A DNA stretch of 64,000 bases from an uncultured Clostridia bacterium. GTDB lineage: Bacteria > Bacillota > Clostridia > Christensenellales > Aristaeellaceae. The translations under genes were made by a program, and so were the position numbers. A model generated the notes under the pieces. That model made no database searches. It was given only the letters and a program-made list of their open reading frames with translations, and was not told where the DNA came from. The DNA is taken from the NCBI GenBank assembly GCA_947596085.1, contig CANQEW010000004.1:33879-97878 (forward strand). The letters are read 5' to 3'. Shown here piece by piece: positions 17,316-25,750 of the stretch. How positions within the stretch are numbered: position 1 is the stretch's first letter; the number at the start of each line of letters is the position of its first letter.

Positions 17316-19466
17316 ATGCGCTTGAGCGAGAATACAGAAAGAATTGATGCATACAAGCTGCGCGCGCGCGAGCTCGTGCGCCAGATGACGCTGGAGGAGA
17401 AGGTTTCGCAGATGGTGCACGACGCGCCCGCCATCCCGCGGCTGGGCGTGCCGGCCTACAACTGGTGGAACGAGGCCTTGCACGGCGTGGCCCGCGCGGG
17501 CGTCGCCACCATCTTTCCGCAGGCCATAGGCCTGGCCGCCGCCTTCGACGAGGACATGATGGAGGCGGTGGGCGACGCCGTGTCCACCGAGGCCCGCGCC
17601 AAGTTCAACGCCCAGCAGCAGTACGGGGACTACGACATCTACAAGGGCCTGACCATGTGGGCCCCGAACATCAACATTTTCCGCGATCCGCGCTGGGGGC
17701 GCGGCCACGAGACCTACGGCGAGGATCCCTTCCTCACGAGCCGGATGGGCGTGCGCTTCGTGGAGGGCCTGCAGGGAAGCGATCCGAATTACATGAAGGT
17801 CGCGGCCTGCGCCAAGCACTTCGGCGTGCACTCCGGGCCGGAATCGCTGCGCCACGAATTTGACGCGCGCGCCACCATGCAGGACATGCGCGAGACCTAC
17901 CTGCCCGCCTTCCGCGCGCTGGTCCAGGAGGCCGGGGTGGAGGCCGTGATGGGCGCGTACAACCGCGTCAACGGCGAGCCCTGCTGCGGCAGCCGCGTGC
18001 TGCTCAAGGAAATTCTGCGCGGCGAGTGGGGCTTCGACGGCCATGTGGTTTCCGACTGCTGGGCCATCAAGGACTTCTACCTGGGTCACCGCGTCACATC
18101 CAATCCGACGGAGTCGGTGGCGCTGGCGGTGTCCAACGGCTGCGACATCAACTGCGGCGAGCTCTTCCTCTATCTGACGCAGGCGGTGGAGCAGGGCCTG
18201 ATCCGCGAGGAAGCGATCACCCGCGCCTGCGAGCGCCTGTTTACCACCCGCATGAAGCTGGGTCTGTTCGACGAACCCGAGAAGGTCGCCTACAACCGCA
18301 TCCCCTACGAGGTTGTGGACAGCCCCGAAATGCGCGCGCTCAACCTCGACGTGGCGAAGCGCACGCTGGTGCTGCTGAAGAACGACGGCCTGCTGCCGCT
18401 GGACAAGTCGAAGCTCAAAACCGTGGGCGTGATCGGCCCGAACGCCAACAACCGCAAGGCGCTGGTGGGCAATTACGAGGGCACGGCGTCCTGCTACGTG
18501 ACCGTGCTGGAGGGCATTCAGGACTACCTTGGCGACGATGTGCGCGTACTCTACTCCGAGGGCTGCCATCTGTACAAGCCGCACGTGGGCGGCCTGGGGC
18601 GCGACAACGACCGCATCTCCGAGGTCAAGAAGATCTGCGAACTGAGCGACGTGGTGATCGCCTGCCTGGGCCTGGACGCGAGCCTCGAGGGCGAGGAGGG
18701 CGACGAGGGCAACGAGTTTGCCAGCGGCGACCGCGAGAATTTGAACCTCCCGGGGCTGCAGGAGGAGCTGCTCAAGACGATCTGCGAGAGCGGCAAGCCC
18801 GCCGTGCTGGTGCTGCTCTCCGGCAGCGCGCTGGCTGTGGGCTGGGCGCAGGAGCACGTGCCGGCGATTCTGCAGGGCTGGTATCCGGGCGCGCAGGGCG
18901 GAAGGGCCATCGCCGAGGCGATCTTCGGCGAGTTCTCTCCCGAGGGCAAACTGCCGGTGACGTTCTATCGCAGCACGGACGATCTGCCGGAGTTCACCGA
19001 CTACGCCATGACCAACCGCACCTACCGCTACATCACCCGCGAGCCGCTGTATCCCTTCGGCTACGGCCTGTCCTACACGCGCTTCGAGGTGACGGACGCG
19101 CGCGCCTCCACCGACTGCGTGACGGCGGACGGCGTCGATCTGCGCTGCAAGGTGACCAATACCGGCGCGTACGCTGCTCGCGCCGCCGTGCAGGTGTATG
19201 TCAAGGCGGAGCGCGCGGGCACGCCCAACGCCCAGTTGAAGGGGCTGCGCAAGGTGGCGCTGGCTCCCGGCGAAGCGGCGGAGGTGGCGATCCACCTGCC
19301 CGCCGAGGCGTTCTCCCTCTGCGACGCGGAGGGCGCTCGGAGCGTGGAGCCGGGTGCGTACAGCGTGTACGTCGGCCAGTCCCAGCCCGACGCGCGCAGC
19401 CGCGAGCTGCTGGGCTTCGCGCCGGAGCGCCTGGAATTGCGCTGCGACGCGGCGATCACTTTTTGA
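17316..19466 (+). CDS. Glycoside hydrolase family 3, beta-xylosidase/beta-glucosidase type
   Basis: A 716-residue GH3 enzyme without signal peptide, so cytoplasmic. Seen: YNWWNEALHGVARAG near the start, the substrate-binding KHFGVHSGPE region, the catalytic nucleophile Asp about 247 in HVVSDCWAI, the second (alpha/beta sandwich) domain with GVIGPNANNRKALVGNY, and a C-terminal fibronectin-III-like domain ending at FAPERLELR. The N-terminal signature is typical of the XynB/BxlB-like xylosidase branch. The start ATG 17316 follows AGGGGAG; codons upstream overlap the previous gene. Substrate assignment between xylosides and glucosides is inference. Confidence 0.9.
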   Translation: MRLSENTERIDAYKLRARELVRQMTLEEKVSQMVHDAPAIPRLGVPAYNWWNEALHGVARAGVATIFPQAIGLAAAFDEDMMEAVGDAVSTEARAKFNAQQQYGDYDIYKGLTMWAPNINIFRDPRWGRGHETYGEDPFLTSRMGVRFVEGLQGSDPNYMKVAACAKHFGVHSGPESLRHEFDARATMQDMRETYLPAFRALVQEAGVEAVMGAYNRVNGEPCCGSRVLLKEILRGEWGFDGHVVSDCWAIKDFYLGHRVTSNPTESVALAVSNGCDINCGELFLYLTQAVEQGLIREEAITRACERLFTTRMKLGLFDEPEKVAYNRIPYEVVDSPEMRALNLDVAKRTLVLLKNDGLLPLDKSKLKTVGVIGPNANNRKALVGNYEGTASCYVTVLEGIQDYLGDDVRVLYSEGCHLYKPHVGGLGRDNDRISEVKKICELSDVVIACLGLDASLEGEEGDEGNEFASGDRENLNLPGLQEELLKTICESGKPAVLVLLSGSALAVGWAQEHVPAILQGWYPGAQGGRAIAEAIFGEFSPEGKLPVTFYRSTDDLPEFTDYAMTNRTYRYITREPLYPFGYGLSYTRFEVTDARASTDCVTADGVDLRCKVTNTGAYAARAAVQVYVKAERAGTPNAQLKGLRKVALAPGEAAEVAIHLPAEAFSLCDAEGARSVEPGAYSVYVGQSQPDARSRELLGFAPERLELRCDAAITF

Positions 19467-19480
19467 ATGGAGAGGGAACA

Positions 19481-20830
19481 ATGAGTGGATTTCCGAAGGA
19501 TTTCATATGGGGCGCGGCCTGCGCTTCCTACCAGTGCGAGGGCGGCTGGGATGCCGACGGCAAAGGGGCAAACATCTGGGATGACTTCTGCCACGAAATC
19601 GAGGGACATCACATCTTCGACGGCACCTCCGGCGACACGGCCTGCGACAGCTACCACCGCTTCCGCGAGGATGTGGCGCTGATGAAGGCGCACAACATCC
19701 GCGCCTATCGCTTCTCGGTGAGCTGGGCGCGGGTGATCCCCCAGGGCACGGGCCCGGTCAACGAGGCGGGGCTGGCGTACTATGACGCGTTGATCGACGA
19801 GCTGCTCGCCAACGGCATCGAGCCGATGGTGACGCTGTACCACTGGGATCTGCCCAGCGCGCTGCAGGATCGCGGCGGCTGGCTGAACCGGGAGATCGTG
19901 GACGCCTTCGCGAACTACGCGGAGCTGCTCGCGAAGCGCTTCAAGGGTCGAGTGACGAAGTTCATGACGATCAACGAGCCCCAGTGCATCGCCCAGCTCG
20001 GCTATGGTTCGGGTGAGCACGCCCCGGGCCTGAAACTGGGAGAGGAGAAGGTCGCGCAGGTCTTCCACCACCTCTGCCTGGCGCACAGCGCGGCCTATCG
20101 GGCGATCAAAGCGGCGTGCGGGAAGGACGTGCAGGTGGGCGCGGTGTCCTGCGGCAGGCTCTGCTATCCGCAGAAGGATACGCCCGAAAACCGCGAGGCC
20201 GCCTATCGCGCGAGCTTCCAGCTGATGGAGAAGAACTGGGCCTTCACGTTCAGCATCTTCCTGGATCCCCTGTGCCTGCGGCGCTATGACGAATCCGCCC
20301 CCGAGGCGGTGCGCCGCTTCGCCGCGACCATCGATCCGGCGGACTGGGATCTCATGGAAAAGCCGGACTTCATCGGCATTAACGTCTATCAGGGCTACAT
20401 GGTGGACGAGAGCGGCGCGCCGGTCGAGCTGTATCCGGGCTTCCCGCGCACGGCGATCAAGTGGGCCGTGACGCCCAAAGTGATGCACTACGGCCCGCTA
20501 AACGTCATCCGCCGCTACGGCTTGCCGGTCTACATCAGTGAAAACGGCGTTTCCTGCAACGATCGCGTGCATCTGGACGGCAAGGTGCACGATCCAAACC
20601 GCATCGACTTCCTGCACCGCTACCTGTTGGAGCTGCGCAAGGCCGTCGATGAGGGTGCGGATGTGCGCGGCTATCTGCATTGGAGTTTCCTGGACAACTT
20701 CGAGTGGTCGCAGGGTTACACCGAGCGCTTCGGTTTGGTGTACGTGGATTATCGAACCTGTGAGCGCGTGCCCAAGGATTCCGCGAGATGGTATGCCGAG
20801 GTGAGCGCAAACAACGGAACAAATCTCTAA
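19481..20830 (+). CDS. Glycoside hydrolase family 1 beta-glucosidase
   Basis: A 449-residue TIM-barrel GH1 enzyme. Seen: the N-terminal signature FPKDFIWGAACASYQCEGG, the acid/base Glu about 166 in MTINEPQC, and the nucleophile Glu about 354 in YISENGVS. No signal peptide, so it acts on imported beta-glucosides (or related beta-glycosides). It is 14 bases after the GH3 gene, preceded by GGAGAGGG, and is the last gene of the operon before a strong terminator. Confidence 0.95.
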   Translation: MSGFPKDFIWGAACASYQCEGGWDADGKGANIWDDFCHEIEGHHIFDGTSGDTACDSYHRFREDVALMKAHNIRAYRFSVSWARVIPQGTGPVNEAGLAYYDALIDELLANGIEPMVTLYHWDLPSALQDRGGWLNREIVDAFANYAELLAKRFKGRVTKFMTINEPQCIAQLGYGSGEHAPGLKLGEEKVAQVFHHLCLAHSAAYRAIKAACGKDVQVGAVSCGRLCYPQKDTPENREAAYRASFQLMEKNWAFTFSIFLDPLCLRRYDESAPEAVRRFAATIDPADWDLMEKPDFIGINVYQGYMVDESGAPVELYPGFPRTAIKWAVTPKVMHYGPLNVIRRYGLPVYISENGVSCNDRVHLDGKVHDPNRIDFLHRYLLELRKAVDEGADVRGYLHWSFLDNFEWSQGYTERFGLVYVDYRTCERVPKDSARWYAEVSANNGTNL

Positions 20831-20901
20831 CGGAGATAAAAGCGAGAAGATTCCTCCCAACGCGGAGCGGGAAGGACAAAAGAGAAAAGACGCAGTATTC
20901 A

Positions 20902-20944
20902 GTCCGGCTGTGGAGCGCGTGCGCTTCGCGGTCGGACATTTTTT
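20902..20944 (+). terminator. Intrinsic terminator of the sugar operon
   Basis: A 16-bp stem including several G-U pairs (20902-20917 with 20922-20937, loop CGTG) followed by ATTTTTTAT. It ends the operon and marks the left edge of the accessory island. Confidence 0.8.
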
Positions 20945-21356
20945 ATCCAATGAACTTGGCGCAGCAGAACAGTTTCTCGGAGAAGATATTCATGCCGCGA
21001 TGCCGGTTCCCAGTTGTCTTGCGCTTTCGCGGCTCTTGCTCTGCTATATTACCGAATGACAGTCTCCGGCGCAATGCGGTGTCTCTCGCCCGCATCAATC
21101 TTCATCTTCTCCGTGGGAAAATAAATGCGGAAAGCTCTCCGCAAGAGGACAGTACCCTTGTATTTTTGTTTTCGAACCGCCTGACCTGGATACAATGGGC
21201 TTCGATGCTCATCCGTTCTTCTCACATATTTCATGCGGCCGCATAGCGCCAGGGAAAGCAAACCAGGGGATGCAATTTCACGGAATTTCCGGCGTTTTGG
21301 ATGCAATCTGGCCCAAAGGGAGTGCGGGTTGTTCAAAGGGCGTATTTGAACTGTGA
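20945..21356. other. Non-coding stretch at the left edge of the island
   Basis: About 410 bases between the terminator and the first promoter repeat. Open frames here are short, lack ribosome-binding sites and show no protein-like composition. I see no attachment site, tRNA gene or integrase remnant. Confidence 0.5.
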
Positions 21357-21520
21357 GTTCATTGTTTCCGGCAGCGCCATGCGTTAGAATATATCTGTCG
21401 CCGGAAATAATGAATCCCCGCCATGTCGCGGATAGTGTGCCTTTTGCGCACCCACGACTGAAACGGCGCACAGCGCCGGCGAACGGGGAGTGGGAAACCA
21501 ATTGCGCTTCAGTAAAGAAT
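21357..21520 (+). repeat. Island promoter-leader repeat, copy 1 (intact)
   Basis: Left arm GTTCATTGTTTCCGGC (21357-21372) and right arm GCCGGAAATAATGAAT (21400-21415) form a 16-bp imperfect inverted repeat (14 of 16 match) around a promoter. After the right arm comes a about 105-base leader that recurs at 25067-25176 with about 90 percent identity by eye. The leader can fold: GTGTGC-CTTTT-GCGCAC inside GTCGCGG/CCACGAC, then GGCGC-ACA-GCGCC. It ends about 40 bases before the 21562 gene. Confidence 0.75.
21362..21390 (+). promoter_or_regulatory. Promoter inside inverted repeat, copy 1
   Basis: TTGTTT (21362-21367), 17-base spacer, TAGAAT (21385-21390). The -35 lies in the left arm of the inverted repeat and the expected start site just before the right arm. 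It drives the gene at 21562. Confidence 0.65.
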
Positions 21521-21561
21521 GTTATTCGTCAGAGAAAAGGGACCGTCGCAAAGGAGGAAAA

Positions 21562-22326
21562 ATGCAAGCAAATCAAATTTTTAATGCGGCTCCAGGAACA
21601 ATAATCTTGTTGTATGGCGAAAAGCATAATATAAAGGAATTGACTCATAGCATTCAATCTTCAATGCCAGATGATTTCAAAGCGCGAACTTCCTTGAATT
21701 CCTGTTCGATTGTTTCCATGGATATGTGTGGGGATGAAAAGCCCAATAGCTTTCATGACCTGGCCGTTCTTTGCTCAAGACTTGTCATCTCTGCCGGGAG
21801 GCGAAGCCACTTTGAAGGATTGCTGATGTTGAACATTTCCGATCTCATCACTCGCCCCGAAGACGCCGATCGTCTGAAAGCCCTGGGAGAAATTCTTTCT
21901 TTGAAAAATGGATTGGCATCAAAATGTATAACGCTTCTCTACGGACCAACAAAGGAAAAGGAGATACTCATTGCCGCTGAGGACCTGGACTTTGACGGCA
22001 AACTCAGGGTCAGGCGCTTTGAAGGAACCAGCCAGGAGGATTCATTGCAGGCTCTGTTGGCCCACACCCATATGAGCTGCACAGATAAACGCACGATGAG
22101 ATTGCTCCAGTCCACCATCGATGAAATGCAGGAGCAGCGCCAATTCGATCCCCTCCGTTTCTTCCAGTCCTGTGAAGCACAGGAGGGAATCATCACAAAG
22201 GACAGCGTTTGGGCTGCTCTGAATGATCCGTATTCCTATATCAACCGAATGAAGAAGGCCATGCCGCTGTCGCAGCGGGATGAAAAAAACACAGTCCACC
22301 GTATCGGATTTCAAAGCAATCAATGA
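21562..22326 (+). CDS. Unknown protein, possible degenerate P-loop fold, upstream of VirD4-like ATPase
   Basis: A 254-residue soluble protein with a strong site AAGGAGGAAA before ATG 21562. I recognise no family. The pattern of hydrophobic strands, namely GTIILLYGE near residue 11, LLMLNISDL near 90 and KCITLLYGP near 125, is what a P-loop NTPase-like core would show, but the Walker A lysine is absent, so nucleotide binding is doubtful. It is nine bases before the VirD4/TraG-like gene and shares its promoter, so the two probably act together. Base composition is clearly lower in GC than the flanking chromosome. Confidence 0.7.
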   Translation: MQANQIFNAAPGTIILLYGEKHNIKELTHSIQSSMPDDFKARTSLNSCSIVSMDMCGDEKPNSFHDLAVLCSRLVISAGRRSHFEGLLMLNISDLITRPEDADRLKALGEILSLKNGLASKCITLLYGPTKEKEILIAAEDLDFDGKLRVRRFEGTSQEDSLQALLAHTHMSCTDKRTMRLLQSTIDEMQEQRQFDPLRFFQSCEAQEGIITKDSVWAALNDPYSYINRMKKAMPLSQRDEKNTVHRIGFQSNQ

Positions 22327-22335
22327 GAGGGGGAG

Positions 22336-23790
22336 ATGCGAATGTATTATGAAAAATACCTGAATTACCTCTACTCTTCTTCTGGATGGTCTTCGGATGA
22401 AAATTTTTCCCAGACTCCCGGCTGCCTGACTGGGGCGTGGGACCAACCGCATGCCGAAGGCGGTGTAGTCCTCTCAAGCTATGACGGAAAAGTAACCGTT
22501 GACGGTGGCGATGAATGCCGTCATGTACTGGTGATTGGAGCGACTGGCACGGGCAAATCCCGCCTGGTTATAATGCCTTCGCTGCTATACTCGCTGACCG
22601 CAGAGAACAGGCGCTCTTTCGTAGTTTTCGATGTGAAGGGGGAACTGGAAGCTGAAACCGCTCCCATTGCAGGGAAAATGGGCTACAAACTCCGCAGAAT
22701 CGATTTCCGAAATCCGGAGAACGGAGACGGATGGAATCCCTTCCAAAAAATCAACCGTCTCTATAAGGAGGGTGGAAAAAGCAGAAATAAAGCGCGGAAA
22801 CTGCTGGAGGATATGATCGCCAGCATCTTCACTGATGGCGAGTGTTCAAAGATGGATCCTTACTGGAAGAATACTTCGGCCAATCTCTTCCGGGGTGTCT
22901 GCGCAACGATTTGGGAAAAGGGGGAAGATCTTTCTCTTTCCGAGATCCTGAAGCTGTGCAATTCAATTCCCGGGGATAAAGATTACGACCACCGGTGTCT
23001 GTTGTTCCAGGCCGTCGACGACCTCCAAGACGATTCCACAGCCCGAAGAAATCTGGAGGGTTTTCGAAATGCCTCTAGCATTACGCGAGGGAACATACTT
23101 TCCTCCTTCAATACATACCTGTCGCACTTTACTTCGCGAGACGACATCATGGATATGATATCCAGCCCGAGTTCCCTCGACTTTCAGGAAATCGGCATGA
23201 GGCCTACGGTTTTATACATCAGCCTGCCAGACGATTCGACCGCACTGGGGTCCCTTCAGTGTATGCTGCTCACGCAACTCATGCAGGATTTAAATGAGTG
23301 CGCGATTCGAAATGGGGGCGTCCTTCCCGTCCGGACGGAGATGTATCTGGATGAGGTATGCAACATTCATCCCGCCATACCATCGTTGGAGACAGCGCTG
23401 ACAATTTCCCGATCGAGAGGCATACGGTACATCCTGGCGATCCAAAGTTATAATCAACTCGTCGGCGTATATGGCCAGGCGGCTGAAACCATCGCGGCAA
23501 ACTGTTCGACGTGGATCGCTCTGAATATCTCCAAGGATGAAACCTTCCGCTCCAAGTTGAGCCAGCTGTGCGGTGAAAATGCGCTTGGCAATTCTCTGAT
23601 CACCCCGTCCCAGCTTGCTCTGCTTCGATACGAGGAAGGAATCGTCATTCGAGAGCGTTCCGCACCGTATTTTTCACGCTTCGATGACCTGAGCAAGATT
23701 CAACAACGGCTCAAACTGTTGGAGAAAGATGGCAGCAGAGAGATTGGAGGAAGAACCTTACTGCGCCCAAGAAGACGACTCACCGCATAG
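22336..23790 (+). CDS. VirD4/TraG-like type IV coupling ATPase
   Basis: A 484-residue P-loop ATPase. Walker A GATGTGKS is at residues 68-75, followed by RRSFVVFDVKGELEAETA; Walker B-type EMYLDEVCNI has the acidic pair at 339-340; then the conserved RSRGIRYILAIQSYNQL follows. This is the pattern of conjugative coupling proteins. Unlike full coupling proteins it has no N-terminal membrane segments, resembling the soluble short forms. No relaxase or type IV channel genes are in the window. Start ATG 22336 (or 22342 with better spacing from GAGAGGGGG). It could feed DNA or protein to a transfer channel encoded elsewhere. Confidence 0.85.
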   Translation: MRMYYEKYLNYLYSSSGWSSDENFSQTPGCLTGAWDQPHAEGGVVLSSYDGKVTVDGGDECRHVLVIGATGTGKSRLVIMPSLLYSLTAENRRSFVVFDVKGELEAETAPIAGKMGYKLRRIDFRNPENGDGWNPFQKINRLYKEGGKSRNKARKLLEDMIASIFTDGECSKMDPYWKNTSANLFRGVCATIWEKGEDLSLSEILKLCNSIPGDKDYDHRCLLFQAVDDLQDDSTARRNLEGFRNASSITRGNILSSFNTYLSHFTSRDDIMDMISSPSSLDFQEIGMRPTVLYISLPDDSTALGSLQCMLLTQLMQDLNECAIRNGGVLPVRTEMYLDEVCNIHPAIPSLETALTISRSRGIRYILAIQSYNQLVGVYGQAAETIAANCSTWIALNISKDETFRSKLSQLCGENALGNSLITPSQLALLRYEEGIVIRERSAPYFSRFDDLSKIQQRLKLLEKDGSREIGGRTLLRPRRRLTA

Positions 23791-23873
23791 TCGACTGCCC
23801 GGGAGCGCATCTCGGGTCCTTTCCCCCATCAATGCAACCTTCGGGGATAACTTCAACGGACAAGGAGGAAGGC

Positions 23874-24755
23874 ATGTTGGAAGAAGCGGATTTTGTTGAG
23901 AAGGATAGTTCTGTCAACAACCCAATGAGCGATACTGTCGATTCGGTACAGCAATATCTGAAGGAAATCAGCCGGTATCCTTTGCTGACTATGAACGAGG
24001 AAACAGACTTGGCAAAGCGAATTGAAGCGGGGGATGCAACCGCCAGGGAAAAATTCATCGAATGCAATTTGCGTCTGGTCGTATCCATTGCCAGAAGCTT
24101 TGCCCACCGCGGCCTCCCTTTTTCTGATTTGCTTCAGGAAGGAAATATGGGACTGTATCATGCCGTCGATAAGTTCGACTGGAGGAAGGGATACAAGTTT
24201 TCCACATATGCAACGTGGTGGATCAGGCAGGCCATGTTGCGTGCGATTGCGGATCAATCTCGGATTGTGCGCATCCCCATTTACATGTCAGAAACAATCG
24301 CTCGATTCAACCGATACAGGAGACAATATGAACTTGAAAATGAATGTGAACCTACATCCGCCGAAATCGCCAACGCAATGGGCCTTCCAGAATCCAAAGT
24401 GAACGAAATCCTTGTGTTTGAACAGGAGCCGGTTTCATTGGAAACACGTGTCGGCGAAGATGAGGATGGTACGCTGGGCGACTTCATCGCGGACGGCAAA
24501 GCTCAGGATCCGGAAGAAACTGTGATTCATAACATTGTAGTTGAGCGCCTTTATGCCGCCCTGGAAACGCTCACACCGCGTGAGAAGGACGTCCTTCTGC
24601 TGAGATACGGCCTGATGGGAGGCAGTCCGCTGACACTGGAAGAGGTGGGTAAAAAATTCCAGGTTACCCGTGAGCGAGCACGTCAGATCGAAGCGATGGC
24701 AATCCGCAAGCTCCAACATCCTTCCAGAAAGTCAATGTTGATTTTTCCGAACTGA
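23874..24755 (+). CDS. Sigma-70 family RNA polymerase sigma factor (RpoD/group 2-like), island-encoded
   Basis: A 293-residue sigma factor. Seen: region 1.2 DSVQQYLKEISRYPLL, region 2 with NLRLVVSIARSF and KFSTYATWWIRQA, region 3 with SAEIANAMGLPESKVNEI, and region 4 with LTPREKDVLLLRYG and the HTH LEEVGKKFQVTRERARQIE. The acidic region 1.1 of the primary sigma is absent and the C-terminus HPSRKSMLIFPN departs from SigA, so it is an alternative, group-2-like factor. Start ATG 23874 after AAGGAGGAA. It follows the coupling ATPase by 83 bases and may direct polymerase to the island promoters. Confidence 0.92.
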   Translation: MLEEADFVEKDSSVNNPMSDTVDSVQQYLKEISRYPLLTMNEETDLAKRIEAGDATAREKFIECNLRLVVSIARSFAHRGLPFSDLLQEGNMGLYHAVDKFDWRKGYKFSTYATWWIRQAMLRAIADQSRIVRIPIYMSETIARFNRYRRQYELENECEPTSAEIANAMGLPESKVNEILVFEQEPVSLETRVGEDEDGTLGDFIADGKAQDPEETVIHNIVVERLYAALETLTPREKDVLLLRYGLMGGSPLTLEEVGKKFQVTRERARQIEAMAIRKLQHPSRKSMLIFPN

Positions 24756-24818
24756 TCCTCGATTCATTGCCGATACCGATCAAAGACCTCGGTGAAAGGA
24801 CTGAAAATTGAAACGGCA

Positions 24819-24877
24819 GTTCATTGCTTCCGGCAGCGCCATGCATTATAATATACCTGCCGCCGGAAACAATGAAC
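24819..24877 (+). promoter_or_regulatory. Promoter inside inverted repeat, copy 2
   Basis: Arms GTTCATTGCTTCCGGC (24819-24834) and GCCGGAAACAATGAAC (24862-24877) match at 15 of 16 positions. Between them TTGCTT (24824-24829), 17-base spacer and TATAAT (24847-24852). This is the first half of the repeat seen intact at 21357-21520; the second half resumes at 25067. Confidence 0.75.
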
Positions 24878-24925
24878 CCACATGAAAGTCAGATGAAAAA
24901 AACAATTATTAAATTAAAAAATGGG

Positions 24926-24954
24926 TTGACAAGACCAGATGATTGCGATATAAT
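24926..24954 (+). promoter_or_regulatory. Perfect consensus sigma-70 promoter of the small RNA
   Basis: TTGACA, 17-base spacer, TATAAT: the best possible match, with an A+T-rich stretch (24898-24920) upstream that could be an UP element. Predicted start about 24961-24963. Confidence 0.9.
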
Positions 24955-24961
24955 GAAATCA

Positions 24962-25045
24962 CCTTAAAGGGAGAGAGCCTTTTGATAAGCAGATGACAGT
25001 GGGATAGCTGTATCTGTCTGCTCATCAAAAGGCTCTCTCTTTTTG
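24962..25045 (+). ncRNA. Candidate small RNA: promoter-driven long hairpin with terminator
   Basis: Starting about seven bases after a consensus promoter, the about 84-base transcript folds almost entirely into one hairpin: a perfect 16-bp stem GAGAGAGCCTTTTGAT/ATCAAAAGGCTCTCTC (24971-24986/25024-25039), a continuing AGCAGA/TCTGCT (24988-24993/25017-25022) and an inner ACAG/CTGT, then TTTTTG. No ORF with a start and ribosome-binding site fits inside. It could be a regulatory RNA, an RNA decoy or a very strong terminator cassette; the function is not known. Confidence 0.7.
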
Positions 25046-25066
25046 TACCTTGAAAACTAAATAAAA

Positions 25067-25176
25067 CGAATCCCTGCCATGTCGTGGATAGTGTGCCTTT
25101 TGCGCGCCCACGACTGAAACGGCGCACAGCGCCGGCGAGCGGGGAGGGAAACCCAGTTGTACTTCAGTAAAAAATG
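25067..25176 (+). repeat. Island promoter-leader repeat, copy 2 second half
   Basis: Closely matches 21411-21520. The predicted hairpins are kept: GTCGTGG pairs perfectly with CCACGAC here, whereas copy 1 has one mismatch, and GGCGC-ACA-GCGCC is identical. The first half lies at 24819-24877, so about 190 bases containing the small-RNA cassette are inserted at the junction. The stretch 25177-25348 holds nothing I can support. Confidence 0.75.
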
Positions 25177-25348
25177 CAGAACGATGCTTACAGCAACGAT
25201 CGAGATGATTCATGGATGCATTGTCACAGGCAATGCGCCGCGCCAGCAGGGCGGCCAACGGGCTTGAAACCCTGCATCAGCGGCATGTTTTTCGTGCGTG
25301 AAGGGCACATGGCATCGTGGCATTTGCGATACAAAGGAGGTATGTAGA

Positions 25349-25549
25349 ATGAAATACTGTTCCGACCCCACCGCTAACATGGCCATCGGCAATCTCATGA
25401 AGGAATGGAATCGACTGTCAAAAATCGCTGACAGAATCCGTGAAGATCCTTATTCCGAGTGGGCGGAGGTGCAACGCCGCCGCTTTACCGGAATATACAA
25501 GCGCCTTCTGGACGATACTGCAGGATCGCCCAAATCGAAGGCGTCCTGA
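25349..25549 (+). CDS. Small unknown protein (66 residues)
   Basis: A 66-residue, charged, probably all-helical protein with AAAGGAGG nine bases before ATG 25349. It begins MKYCSDPTANMAIGNLMKEW and contains LSKIADRIRED and a basic segment RRRFTGIYKRLL. No family recognised. It lies downstream of the second leader repeat, so it is likely transcribed from the island promoter. The good ribosome-binding site is the main support that it is real. Confidence 0.65.
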   Translation: MKYCSDPTANMAIGNLMKEWNRLSKIADRIREDPYSEWAEVQRRRFTGIYKRLLDDTAGSPKSKAS

Positions 25550-25612
25550 CATGAGCCACAGAACGATGCATAGGGAATCAAAGCGTATGCGGCGTCGTGA
25601 ACCAGTGGTTCA

Positions 25613-25642
25613 TTGTTCACGTGCTCTCGGATGTGTTATAAT
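25613..25642 (+). promoter_or_regulatory. Third island promoter (TTGTTC-18-TATAAT)
   Basis: TTGTTC (25613-25618), 18-base spacer, TATAAT (25637-25642), again preceded by GGTTCATTG as in the other two copies, and followed by a GC-rich hairpin region (CGCCGCGCGG...CGCCGGCG). It would drive the 25751 gene. The right arm of the inverted repeat is not conserved here. Confidence 0.6.
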
Positions 25643-25750
25643 TCTGTCGCCGCGCGGTGAAGCGCCGGCGGTGCTCTTCGCACCACCGTTGGAAGATTCT
25701 CGATTTTGGACAAGATGATACCCTGAACGACGGAGAGGATGTGTTTTCAG

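Noticed and set aside
21049..21501. Antisense open frame over the first promoter-leader repeat, similar to one at 24909-25127
   Set aside because: The shared peptide (RRFSRG.AKGTLS) is only the translation of the repeated DNA; neither frame has a proper start site.
24819..24877. Invertible (phase-variable) promoter
   Set aside because: The inverted repeats flank a promoter, but the spacer is only 27 bases, too short for known invertases, and no recombinase gene is in the window.
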